Assembly (NCBI GenBank): GCA_018697195.1
Contig: CM031866.1
Coordinates: 9,837,796 to 9,901,795, forward strand
Source: Certhia americana
Lineage: Eukaryota > Chordata > Aves > Passeriformes > Certhiidae
Direction: 5' to 3'
Length of the DNA: 64,000 nucleotides
How positions within the stretch are numbered: the first letter of the stretch is position 1; each line of letters begins with the position of its first letter. Positions 1 to 10,579 of the stretch are shown here, one piece after another. The notes beneath the pieces are model-generated. The model was not told the DNA's origin. It made no database searches and saw nothing but the letters and a program-made list of their open reading frames with translations. The translations under genes and the position numbers were made by a program.

Positions 1-57
1 CTTGCATTATTTACAGTGTAATAGATGTTGTTGATTTGAAACATTTCTCTGTTTCAG

Positions 58-228
58 AAATGGATTGCTACAAGGCAGCAAGTTGCAAAATTCTACTCGT
101 GTATCTTGAGTTATTTTTTATCAGTCTACAGGAGACTTCATTCATTTTACAGCACCTTCAGTTTTTGGTGCAGTAACTGTGGTGCTAAACCTTTGTCACT
201 TTGTGTATATTGTGAGATGTTCCTGTAA
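58..228 (+). other. Weak candidate terminal exon
   Basis: Seen: a good 3' splice-site context (pyrimidine-rich tract ending in TTTCAG at 57) is followed by 56 open codons and a TAA at 226-228. The predicted peptide starts KWIATRQQVAKFYS and ends with a CSNCGAKPLSLCVYC cluster, so it has two CxxC pairs. In the same frame a stop lies just upstream at 37-39, so any coding would have to start at the acceptor. Inference: it could be the last coding exon of a plus-strand gene running in from the left. I do not recognise the peptide. An acceptor plus 56 open codons is well within chance for 64 kb, so this is a lead only. Confidence 0.15.
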
Positions 229-1221
229 ATCTTTCTTCTTCCCGTCATTCTTGTACAGCCTTAGGGTGAGGCTGATGGGGAAAAATCAGCTTGGTTCCCT
301 TTTGGGTATGCTTTTGCTATGGAGGAGAAAATAAGAGTGGAGAGTAGTTTTCTCTGGAGCTGGGGCAGAGGCCTTTGTTGCAACCTGGCTGGACAGTGAA
401 GCATAAGCCTGTTCTGCAATGAAGGGGGTTGTTTGGGGCATTAAACTGAAGAGAGCAACCTTCTGGTAAAGCAGAAATGAATGTATGCCAAAAAGATGGT
501 CTAGATAGATAGCTCTGTGAACCTGAAATTTATGTAAATTGGCTGAAATTCAGCTGGAACTTCTTGGTAAATCAGTTCTCACAGTTTATGTTTTAGGTAG
601 AGTTCATGTAAATTATATCCAGACTAATATACAAGTTCTACATACGTGCAGATGCCTGCATTTGGTCTGGAAATACTCTAATCTTTGTATGAGGACAAAG
701 GAACTAAATCAATTCTGTTCTTCTGCAGAGGAGATGACAGAGCTATTACTGTTACTCAAACTGAGCAGTGCAGACAACTAAAAGATAGAATTATTGCAAT
801 CTCTGAGAGTGTGTCTCTTTAGAGAGCTTTGGTGCAGCCCCCCACTGCTTCCTCATGAGATAACACCAGAAAATGCAGTTTGTGTTTTGTCAAAGGACTG
901 AGTGTCTCTAAAGCTGACATAAACTTCTGCTGACTTACTACTGCTTCCTTCTTAATGCTAACTTTAAAGAACTCCACTGTGAAATGAAGAATATTTAAAA
1001 CCTCATGCATTTAACAGTAATTCTTTCATTGCTGTATATGGTGGAGCATAATGTTTTCAATATTCTAAGGCAACTTTCAAGTTTCTATCAGACCTTAAAA
1101 AGATGGACATATTGATGCCTTAATTGCTAGTGCAGAATATATAGATAATACTGTATCTTTCACAAGAATCATGTTCTGCTGACAGAAGAACTGATGTGAT
1201 AGAGCTGAAATTTTTTCCCTC

Positions 1222-1245
1222 AGGATATAATAATTATTATATCCT
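1222..1245. repeat. Perfect 24-bp AT-rich palindrome
   Basis: Every base from 1222 to 1233 pairs with its partner from 1245 back to 1234, with no spacer. The arms are AGGATATAATAA and its reverse complement. It could form a short cruciform, or it may be a chance product of AT-rich sequence. It is not flanked by any transposon signature that I can see. Confidence 0.9.
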
Positions 1246-2266
1246 TCTGTTGCTAAAATGGAAATCTCATATTCTCACATATCATGAAATCTAAAAGCTT
1301 CTAGCTTATGCATCTGTTCCCTGGCCACTAGAAACATCATTTCATTGTAGTAATTTGTCACTGATAAATGTAATCAACAACCATGGTAACAATGTGCACA
1401 GTACATGCAAGTCTATGTAACTTCTTTCATGGACCATTTTCCTTGTAAGCAGGGGATGGAAATGGCAGCCAAATCTGCTGGTGTTCTCCTTCTGCTATCC
1501 AAGAAAGCTGTTTCAGTACTGACTAGTTTATTCATATTAATTTTTTACAAACAACTATGACTTAACCTTTCCCTGGATGATTTTTGGATGTTCCCATCCA
1601 TTGCCAAAAATTTCTCAGCTACAGTTTGCCTGAATGAATAGCTGATTCAGCATAACAGGCTGAAAGCCAGCACCTGGGTTTAAAAAATGGTGGGGATATA
1701 AGCAAATGAGCTAGAAGTTGAGTAATACTCTGGTAGCAACAAATGCTGCATGAATCCAGTGGATCTGCTTTCAGATGCTTTGGCTTTTATCCCTTATGCC
1801 CATCCTTGACCCTCTTCACTCTCAATTTGAGTTAGAACAGCTGGCTCAGAGATTTTTGTAAATGTTGAGCTGATGTTTTGCTTTCTGAAGTCTGGATTTT
1901 GCTTTCTGCTGGATTTCACCTGCCATGATGAGAAATTTGTAGTTAAATGGACTGTTTTATCTGCACCATTTTTTCACATCTCTTTGAAGGGGAGCAGCCA
2001 TGAGAGCTTCAGCTTTGTGAACTGTCTCCACAATTTTGCTGGAAATACATCTTGATTCTTTTAGTGTTTGAAGAACTTCGGCTGGGTTAAGACTGTGTGA
2101 AGCCTCTTATTGTACTTTTTTGGTGTTTATAACCACTGAAGCCAAGTCAAAATCACTTGGAATAAGGAATGGCTTTAGATTGGTTCTTGGATTTTCCTGT
2201 GAACTGGTCTTGGAACCAGAACTGATCACTTTCTAGCTAGAGGAAACTGATTTTTTTTTCTGTTTG

Positions 2267-2291
2267 GTTTTGTTTTGTTTTGTTTTGTTTT
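2267..2291. repeat. (GTTTT)5 microsatellite
   Basis: Five consecutive GTTTT units, the last with an extra T, preceded by a T-rich run. It is a simple repeat. A second array of the same motif lies about 600 bp downstream. Confidence 0.95.
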
Positions 2292-2860
2292 TAAATCTGT
2301 ATGATGCTTATTTTGGTTCCATGGGGGAGGGGTGTATTTATGTCCTGTCTAATGAGTTGATGCGCTTGGTAAGATACCTAGCACAATCTCTAAACTTTAA
2401 GACAGGACAAACAACTGGCAATAGAGGACTTAAGGCTTTTAAAATCTCTTCTTGAAAACATTTTTTTTTCCAAGTGCTTTCTGATTTAAATATTCTTTCA
2501 GTGTTGACTCAAACAAAATTATGCAAACATAAACAAACTTTAAAAATATTCAATTTAGTCATCCCCAAGATATTGAATCTGCTTAATGGATTTTCTGCTA
2601 TCCAAGAATTTTGATCTGCTGTCCAAGATTTTCTGCTTTCAAGAACTTGAAAACCAAGTCTGGTTCCATAATTGTGGATATTTGACCTTTGGATGCTCAA
2701 GAGTGTCCTCAGCTTTCCCCCTGCTGCTCTGAAATAGGTCTTGTTATGGCTGCTAGCCTCACAGAGTGTCTTGGTTACTCTAAGGTTCCAATTCTGATGA
2801 AGATAATTAATGTTTCAGTAACTGAGTTGAGCATTTAAGTTAATCTCCTCATTTAAGTTT

Positions 2861-2885
2861 GTTTTGTTTTGTTTTGTTTTGTTTT
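2861..2885. repeat. (GTTTT)5 microsatellite
   Basis: Five GTTTT units followed by TAATCTGT. The flanks are only superficially like those of the earlier array (both run into TTTTTAA(A)TCTGT). This does not establish a segmental duplication. Confidence 0.95.
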
Positions 2886-4979
2886 TAATCTGTTTCTACT
2901 CTCCACCCTGTTTGGAGTAAAATGACACTGCGGATGGGACCTTGTTTGCAGCAAAAAATTTTCTTGTGGTCTGTTAGCATCTGTTAGAACCACGAGGCCA
3001 TTTCTGTGCAAATCAGCCTACTGCTGTGAATTTGTGCCAATTCTGACCAAACCACAAAGGGATTATTAAATATTCTAAAAGGTTTCAGTGAATTCCTACG
3101 TTTCTCTTTACTATGCTCTCAGCTTCCCAGGTTCTAAATGTTAAAAGCCAGCCACAGGTCAGATCCAGTAGCTCTAAAGTACTTTGGCAGTTCTCTTGGA
3201 GCAGATGTAGAGCTTAGGGAAGATAGAGTACATTTGCAAACTTGCACAAACAAAAATGTTCTTGCTTCTGACTTCCAGCAGAGCTTAGAACACTTCCCCC
3301 TCTCTCCCCACTCCCATGTCCCCCACTCTGTTAAAGCTCTACATTTGGGAGTATTCCAGATTTTTCTATCTGAACTAAAAACTAGAAATCTGCCTGTGCC
3401 TGCACCCAGATCTGGGACCAAGCAGACTGTGACTCTTGGCTGATGGAAATACAAATCCCAGCGTCTGGAAAATCCAGATCAAAATACAGCTATGGATCAC
3501 TGCAGGATCCATGGCATAGGACTGTTATGGGGGGAGGGAGTAAAAAATGTCATTCCATAGCTGTTAAAAACTAATGGAAAATGCTGTAGAAGGAATTTCA
3601 AAAACCTCAGACAATACTCTTACTAAGGTATTTCCTGAACCTACACTGAAACAAAATAGTTTAAAGCTTAGTCTGTTAGCCTTCTTGTGCTGGCAGGACT
3701 GTGAAGGCAGCAAAGTAAATCCATATGCTTAGAATCTGTAAGGAGCAAGCAGAGCACAAAAAAGCATGTTGTGTCCACTTTCACTCATCCACTCACTGAC
3801 TTGGTATCTTTATGGGGTTTCCTTTTTGATTTTAGTAAGAGCATTGTGCCTCTTATTGTCCTTGATACACAGCAAGAGGATCCATTGGTTTGGATTTGCA
3901 TAGCCCACTGTGGCAAGCCAGCCCCCTCTGCATGCAGGCTTATCTCTGGTTAGTGCTGGCCTTACACCCTGACAATGCCTCTCTTGAGCTGCAGATCCAT
4001 GGTTATGGCGTGTTTTGCTTGGGCAGTATATTTAGCAAATTGTGTAGTCAAATGATTATGTTAGACTGAGTGGTTGACATCTAGTACACAAATAATTATG
4101 ACACTAAACTACTATGTATGAGCTGGAGCCATAGCTGGTTCCAGTGACAGATGGAAAACTCCACTGAACCTTTTATTGGCCATATGCCATTTCTGAGTGT
4201 TGGCCAACAACAAGATTTGTTGCTAATATATAATGATTTAAACAGTAAAAAGAGCAGCTGCACTTTGATTTTTGGTGCCTTTACTACAGGTTTTCCTGGA
4301 GCTTTTGAATATCTACTGCTGCTTTCTAATGCAAAGCTGTCACTTCTAGTCTGTGAGAAGAGACTTTATCTTCCCAGCACTGTCTGTGGAAGAATTTTAT
4401 ATTTTGATACTTATAACTAAAGCTATCATCTGCCTTTTATTGCATTATTAAGTTGACAGCATAAAAATCTGCAACATGGAACTGGAAATGGCTTGTAAGA
4501 AAACTGGTGCTGTTGTGTAGTACTGGAACAGAGCTTTTTCCAGACTGTCAGTAAGTCTTTTGTTTTATGGCCTGTTTGAGGACTGGGACAGCAGCATTCT
4601 TCCAGCTGTTCAGAGAAGACAACTTTCAAAGTGTAGCTCATTGGGAGGAACTGCATGTCCTCTTCCACCATATAACTGGGGCAGCACTTGCAAATGTGTG
4701 TGTGGATATAAACTGCAACTGTTACCTATGCAGAACATGTTATACTGTTCCTACTACTGCTGGTGGAGCAGGAAACCTGCTGCCATGTCAAGTTTTGACC
4801 TTTGTTTCCCCTAAAGAGGGTTTAACTGCATTGTCCTTCGTCAGTCTGCTCATTCCAGTATTCATCCAGAGAAAACCAAGCTTGGAATCTGGAAAACAGA
4901 ACTGTTCTGGCATTCAGCCCAGCAGCAAAAAGCATGGTAAGGGAGGAACAATGCAAGGAAGTGTATTCCAATAGAACTT

Positions 4980-4996
4980 TATATATATATATATAT
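4980..4996. repeat. (TA)8 microsatellite
   Basis: A run of alternating T and A of 17 bases, ending in GTAG. It is a simple dinucleotide repeat. Confidence 0.9.
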
Positions 4997-6486
4997 GTAG
5001 GTGTTTTTTGTAAAGAGATAACATTTTATTTTACAAAATTTATATTATGAAAGCTTGAATACAAGTAAAACTGACTAAATATTTGACCAGCCTGAGCATC
5101 ATCAACCTGCACTGTGTTGAGAAGAACTCTAGGGGTTTCTACGATGTGTTTGGCTGATCCCCTGGGTCAGGTAGAAATCATCACGTTGCTTCTGTGCCAA
5201 AGGAGGCATGAAGTGGTCATTGCATTAAGTGATTTTCGTTGTTTAAGGCAAGCAGATATGGAAGATAGTAGTTTACATCTGGATGCTTCTTGCACCTCCT
5301 TGGAAATCAGTGAGAAATGAGATTAGTGTTTCTGCTGGGCCATATGGGGAGAGTTACACAGCTGTGTGCCTGTGGCCCTGGTTTGTTTCCTGACCAGCTC
5401 ATGAGATGTGCTGTGGCTTGGGCTGGCACAAGGGCAGTATTTCACATGGACTGGCTGTACCTGAGCTCTGCTCTGCCTGGCTGGGCTGCCTCTGGCTCTC
5501 AAGCCTGATTGTTGATGTTCTATAGTGATGCTGCCTGCTGTGCTGATATGCTCTTGCTCTTGTATCAGACTATCTCTCTCATCTGCCTAGGTGCCTTGCC
5601 TTTTGTGGCTGGAGCAGTTTTTGCCCAGTAGGATTTATCTATGTCTTTGCCTAAAATGTCAATTTCTTTCTTCACCCAATAGTAAAAAAGAAGGGCCTTC
5701 CTGCAATTACTGCTTTGTTGTCCATTTTTTTGTGGTGTTTGCATGCCAGCTTACTCTGGTTCTGACAGGTTGGATTGGCTGCTGACAGCTACATCCTCTC
5801 AAAGTGTCAATGTATTGGCCCTGCTCATAGTATTCTTCAATGGCCAATGTGTTTGTTTACTTATTTATCTTGTATCTCTTCCCTTAGCTCTGGAAAAAGC
5901 ACGTAACTGCTGGATGCAGACAGGTTGTCTCTTCACAGCTAATAGCTTCTCTCTTGTAGTTTGAATGTTTGTTGGGTTGCTCCTTATCTAGCTCATAGTT
6001 GTTCTTTCCTGTCAGATTCCTCCTACAGCCCTCTTTGATCTTACCTACAGAAACCTCTCTGTCTCAAACAGTCAAGCTGAGCTATGCAAAATGTTCCTAA
6101 AGTGATAAAGCTATTTCCCACTTTGTCATGTCCTGTGAAGAATTGGGCCCATGTGAAACAAACATCAGCCGTAGGAATAGAAACAGTGCAATTTTTATTT
6201 GTATTGGAATTAGAAATAATAGAGAGATTTAATTCTGAAAGAGGTTTAATAGTGGCTCTGTTATCAATTTGAAATAGTACCTACTGGGGAATATTTTTAG
6301 AGTGATGTGGAAGCCCTTGTGTATCATCTCTGAGCTGTTAGAATCAGTGTCCCATACATGTTTTTACCTTGCATAGCTAATGCCTGACACCCCAAGCATC
6401 CATGCAACAGAGGCCAAATACCCTCTTTCATATCTGTGTTTTTACACATTTTTATGATGCTACCTTATTTGCTTCTTTTGGACTAG

Positions 6487-6535
6487 GCTTTTTTGTTTGT
6501 TTGTGGTTTTTTTTGGTTTTTTGGGGTTTTTTTTG
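6487..6535. repeat. T/G-rich low-complexity tract
   Basis: Runs of T broken by G, GG and GGGG make a strand-asymmetric tract of about 50 bases. No element boundary or target-site duplication is visible, so I call it low-complexity sequence and not a retroposon tail. Confidence 0.8.
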
Positions 6536-8786
6536 ACAGAGTTAAGAGACTCTCATATCCAAGTGTTTGTGGTTGGGTGCAAACTGTTGAAAACAAAGCA
6601 CTTTTGCATTCCTTATGTTGTGCAATTCCCAAATTCCCATTAGTGTCATCAGCTACATCACCTGCCCTCTTCATAATATTTGTTGGCTTCACTATGTGTT
6701 GGTTTAAAAACTAGTTAAAATAAGTAGTATCATTTGCTGTAAGAAAATGTGTACCAGCTTGTACTTTGAGAGTTTAAAGGCTACAGCTATTTTTCAGATA
6801 ACTTCTGTCCACATATATTATCCAAAACTGAGGGAGAAGAGGATAATTCTGAAAGCTGTTGGGAAGACTGGTGAAGGTTGTTTCTCCCCTCCCCAAGTTG
6901 TCATTATGTACTTCCCATTGATATTTATAGGCAGTTGTGTGTGCAGTCAGTCAGGAAAGAATCAGATAACAGAGAATTATTATGGAAGCAATAAAGCTCT
7001 ACAGTTTACTTTTCCCCCCTCAATAAATTGGCTCTTACTTCATATAAAAAAATGAAATTATTTTTCTGTCTGACAGGTGTATTGTGGGTAGTGTTTAGCC
7101 ATGGTTAGCAACATTCCCTTGTGATGTTATTTCATACCAAGACCAGTGATTTACAAGTTCAAAATAAGAGTCCTTGGTACCATCACTGCAGTGTTTGAAG
7201 CAATTAAAAATGCTATGTTTCTTTAGGTGACATGTACAAAAATGAAAACTCTTCACTAGAAAGCAGGACTTGCTGGTGTCAGCTGGTGATTAGTATTTGT
7301 TGTCTTAAAAGCCCAAGGTTATTGCAATCTTGTCTGGTTTAAGGCAGCAAGCTCTGTGTGATGGGCACGACATGCTCGGCTGAGTGCTGTGGCTGCAATT
7401 TCTGTTCAATTGCTACTCACGCAGAATGAGCGTTAAGATCTTCAGCCAGATCTGGTTGAGCAGTCATGCCAAGCATGTCTTTAAAATCCAGGCATGGGAG
7501 TAGAAGCTAAAGCAACAGTGTATGGTGAATGTTTCTGTAACTGTTATTAGTGTGCTTGGATTTTCATAAAATGGGAATAGTTTTCTGTGTTGAAGATTTG
7601 TGATGACTTGGAGGGGGATGAAAAATAATTCCTACTGCTCTTTGTGATTGTTCTACATCCACTGTGATTTCTAGGGTTTGTGCTATTAGTGGCCTTCACT
7701 TGGCAGTGGAATGGTGGGAAATGGGTCTCTGAGGCAGTGCTGTGTGGTAGACACTTGGTGTTTGCTCCAGGCACATGTGTATTGCTCTGTTTACTCCTCA
7801 GCAGATTGGTTTCTCCCTTGCCTTTCAGTAGCTCACCCCACCATTTCCTTGTGTGTTTTGTTCCACAGGAGCTGCACAGATCTGTGCTGTGTGTCTGTTT
7901 GTGCAGGTGGATGCTTCACAGCTGTCTGGAGACAGTGACCCTGTGAAGCACAGAGAGCAGGGTGATAAACAAGTGCATGTTGCTGTCTGTGCTAGTGCTG
8001 GCAGGATGAGTTTAGCAAGTTCCTCCCATATCTATAGCCTTAAAAACAAGGACAGTGTTAATGTTCTGTGTAGGAGTAAAAAACTCAGGATGTTCTAAGG
8101 GTTAGTGTTAGTTGAGAAGTGATTTTCTTGATTATGCTGTACATGGCAAACAAAGCAGAAGCAAACAATAAAGTGTTTTCTAACAGCTGATACAGGAGAT
8201 GGCATCTGTTTGAGTCCATGTGGATTTATTAATGGAGTGACTCTGTCTCCCTAGAGCTTGCTTCTGTCACATGTTGCCTCATTCTGCGTTCCCTATTGGA
8301 GTACATGTAAATATCATGTGCAAATGATACTTAATTATTGTTAAAAATTTTAAGGAAGGACTTATATTCTTAGTTCCACACCAGTGTTGATGATAGATGT
8401 ATCTATACAGATACAGGCAAAAAAATATAATCAGATCTTTCATGTATTTGAATACCTTACTTTGATTTCCTCTTGTTGCACTAAATGTGATATACAATTA
8501 AAATATTGAATGAGAGAAAAATTTTCAAACCAAATCCTGGTGACCTTTTAGTTTTGAATCTCAAAGCTGTTAAGAAAAAATCCAGATGGTTCAGAGCCAT
8601 ATCCAAATGCAGACAAATCTCAGATGCAAGAGGAGTGGCTATTAATCAGCAGCTGTGCTTATCAACATTTGTCATTATTCTGCCTCAAACTGATGTGATA
8701 GGTCCTGCGTGTTTGCAGCTGATTTTGTATCAAGTTCTGAAGGAACGTAATCTACTCTGGTAACAAAACACTTAAGTTGCTAGGTC

Positions 8787-9557
8787 TGTTGGATTACAAG
8801 AAATTAGACCCCTTCTGAGACTCTCAGAGGGAGAAAAGAATGTAAAAATTGAGTTAAAACCTTTAGAGAAATTAAAATATATTAAGCCACATAAATATGA
8901 AATAGAAGTATAAGGTTTAGCTTTAGGTAAGTTAAAATTAAGTTTAAGTAAGTAGAAATACATTTTATGCATTTTAAGTGCCTTAGCAGGGTAGAATACC
9001 CTAAGACCTAGTTAAAAGTTCAGTGTTTAGTCCTAGACATAATTAAAACATAAAAAGATATTGTTTGCATTCATAGATAGAACTATGAACATGAATAACT
9101 AGAACAACATACACAAATATACATAAAAATGTGTAAGAACTGACACTGCCTTTCGTATTTTAAAATTAAATTCTAATAGGTGTAAAGAGAATGTTTTAGA
9201 ATCATGTTTTTTAGCTGATTGAATGATTTATGGTTAAATCATATGGTTAAATCACCCCCATCTGGGGCCTGCACATATCCTCCTTGCTTGCTTTAGCTTG
9301 CTTTTGCTATCTTTCTCACACACACATATTCACACAGAAGAATAAGGAAGAAAAGAAGGCTGCAAAACTCCTGCTGCTGCCAGGACCCTGTCCCAAAGAG
9401 GCCTCTACAATCCATGCTCGAGGCATGGCTGGAAAACTTTAGAACAGACCTTTAGCATTCCGGACTTTCATCTTCAAACTGATGCATTCATACAATAAAC
9501 AACTTTACAGCACCAACTACAGCTCTTGTCTATCTAAAAACCCTAAGCAACTCAACA
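8787..9557 (+). mobile_element. Probable solo LTR of an endogenous retrovirus
   Basis: Seen: the segment opens TGTTG and closes CAACA, a perfect 5-bp terminal inverted repeat of the TG...CA type. It is bounded by near-identical hexamers, TAGGTC at 8781-8786 and CAGGTC at 9558-9563, which fit a target-site duplication with one change. A polyadenylation signal AATAAA lies at 9494-9499, about 60 bases before the 3' end, where an LTR's R/U5 boundary region is expected. Its base texture (A-rich, with many TTAAG and TTAAA words at 8860-9060) differs from its flanks. The length of 771 bp is within the usual LTR range. No gag, pol or env remnant flanks it, so it is a solo LTR left by recombination. 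A 6-bp duplication would favour an ERVK-like group. The end could also be placed at 9559, giving a perfect 4-bp GGTC duplication and a different class, so the class is open. A small internal tandem repeat (TATGGTTAAATCA twice) sits at 9230-9254. Confidence 0.6.
9494..9499 (+). promoter_or_regulatory. AATAAA polyadenylation signal in the LTR
   Basis: The hexamer AATAAA occurs in the 3' part of the proposed LTR, followed within 20 bases by CA dinucleotides usable as a cleavage site. It supports plus-strand orientation of the LTR. Whether it is used is unknown. Confidence 0.5.
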
Positions 9558-10561
9558 CAGGTCATTGTGGATCTAGCAATTTACCTATGTGTGTAAATGA
9601 TACTACCATACTACTCTCTTTGAGATAGAAACAGTCATGGCCAGATTCTCTTAAATATTTTGTTCTCAGGAAATTAGTTTGTTTGAGTAGCCTGTAAGGT
9701 TGTGCATGTGGAACAGATGATGTTTTTCTGAGGTTTCTGTCTGCTTCAGGTATAACTGTACCATTACATACCCAAATATGCAGTGAAGACATTTGGTGAA
9801 TTTAAGAGCTCTCAGAAAGCAAATGTTCCATCACAACTAATGTTCTCCTCCTGCTGGTGACAACACCTCAGGATATCAAAATGAATGGCAAAATTGAAAG
9901 CAAATCAGCATTTATTTGACCACCAGTGTGAAGCATCAACGTGAAATAAATCAGAACTTGTGCCTGCTTAAGACTTTTCTTTATATTTTTCATTTGTACA
10001 ATTTTATGATCTCTTTCCTCTGTTGACCTTGAAAGCACTGGTTATTTATTAGCATAATATGATTACATTCCTTTCTGCAGGGTTTAAGATGAAAATTGAA
10101 ACCTTGCAATAATTTGACTAAAAGCTGCTAGAGCATTCAGCCAGCTGTCAAAATTTTAAGAGAAACTGTATTAAGTAAAACCAAGCTGTAGCTGTCTAAC
10201 TGATATCTAAACACAGCCAGCACTGCTACCTGGGCAGGAGGCACTTTGGCTGGCTTAATTTGCTGGCTACAGGTATGAAATATTAGCAAAATGCAATTTG
10301 GCGACAGCTTACACACTGTGGGCCATGGACTCTTCTCAGTCCACATGTGCAGCTTGTATTACAGCCAAATTAGATGCATTTATAATTAATTCTCTCCCTC
10401 CCTCTCTCTCACACACGTTCTGTTCTGTACAATCTGTATTTGTGACTTAGATGGACCAGGGCTTGTTAATTACATGTCCAGGAAAGTATTGCTTGCTATC
10501 ATCTTATTGATTCCTCACTGATATAAGTGGCTAAGAACTGGACAAAAACTCGTGGCAGAAA

Positions 10562-10579
10562 CAGCAGCAGCAGCAGCAG
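10562..10579. repeat. (CAG)6 trinucleotide repeat
   Basis: Six perfect CAG units followed by TAGTC. They lie outside any supported reading frame. The tract is short, but of a motif that is often length-variable between individuals. Confidence 0.95.

Larger units (their letters stand above)
1..8786. other. Non-coding stretch, simple repeats only
   Basis: No exon is convincing here. All open frames are short and interleaved on both strands, as expected of unconstrained DNA; the longest is 135 codons at 4567-4974 (+). The stretch holds two (GTTTT)n arrays, a (TA)n tract, T/G-rich runs around 6487-6535 and a 24-bp palindrome. A possible terminal exon at 58-228 is described separately. The stretch is either intron or intergenic; the sequence alone does not decide. 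Confidence 0.6.

Noticed and set aside
2267..2885. Segmental duplication linking the two (GTTTT)5 arrays
   Set aside because: Apart from the simple repeat and a few flanking bases the sequences do not align.
4567..4974. 135-codon plus-strand frame with several cysteines
   Set aside because: Overlaps a second plus-strand frame and a minus-strand frame; cysteine spacing fits no family I know.
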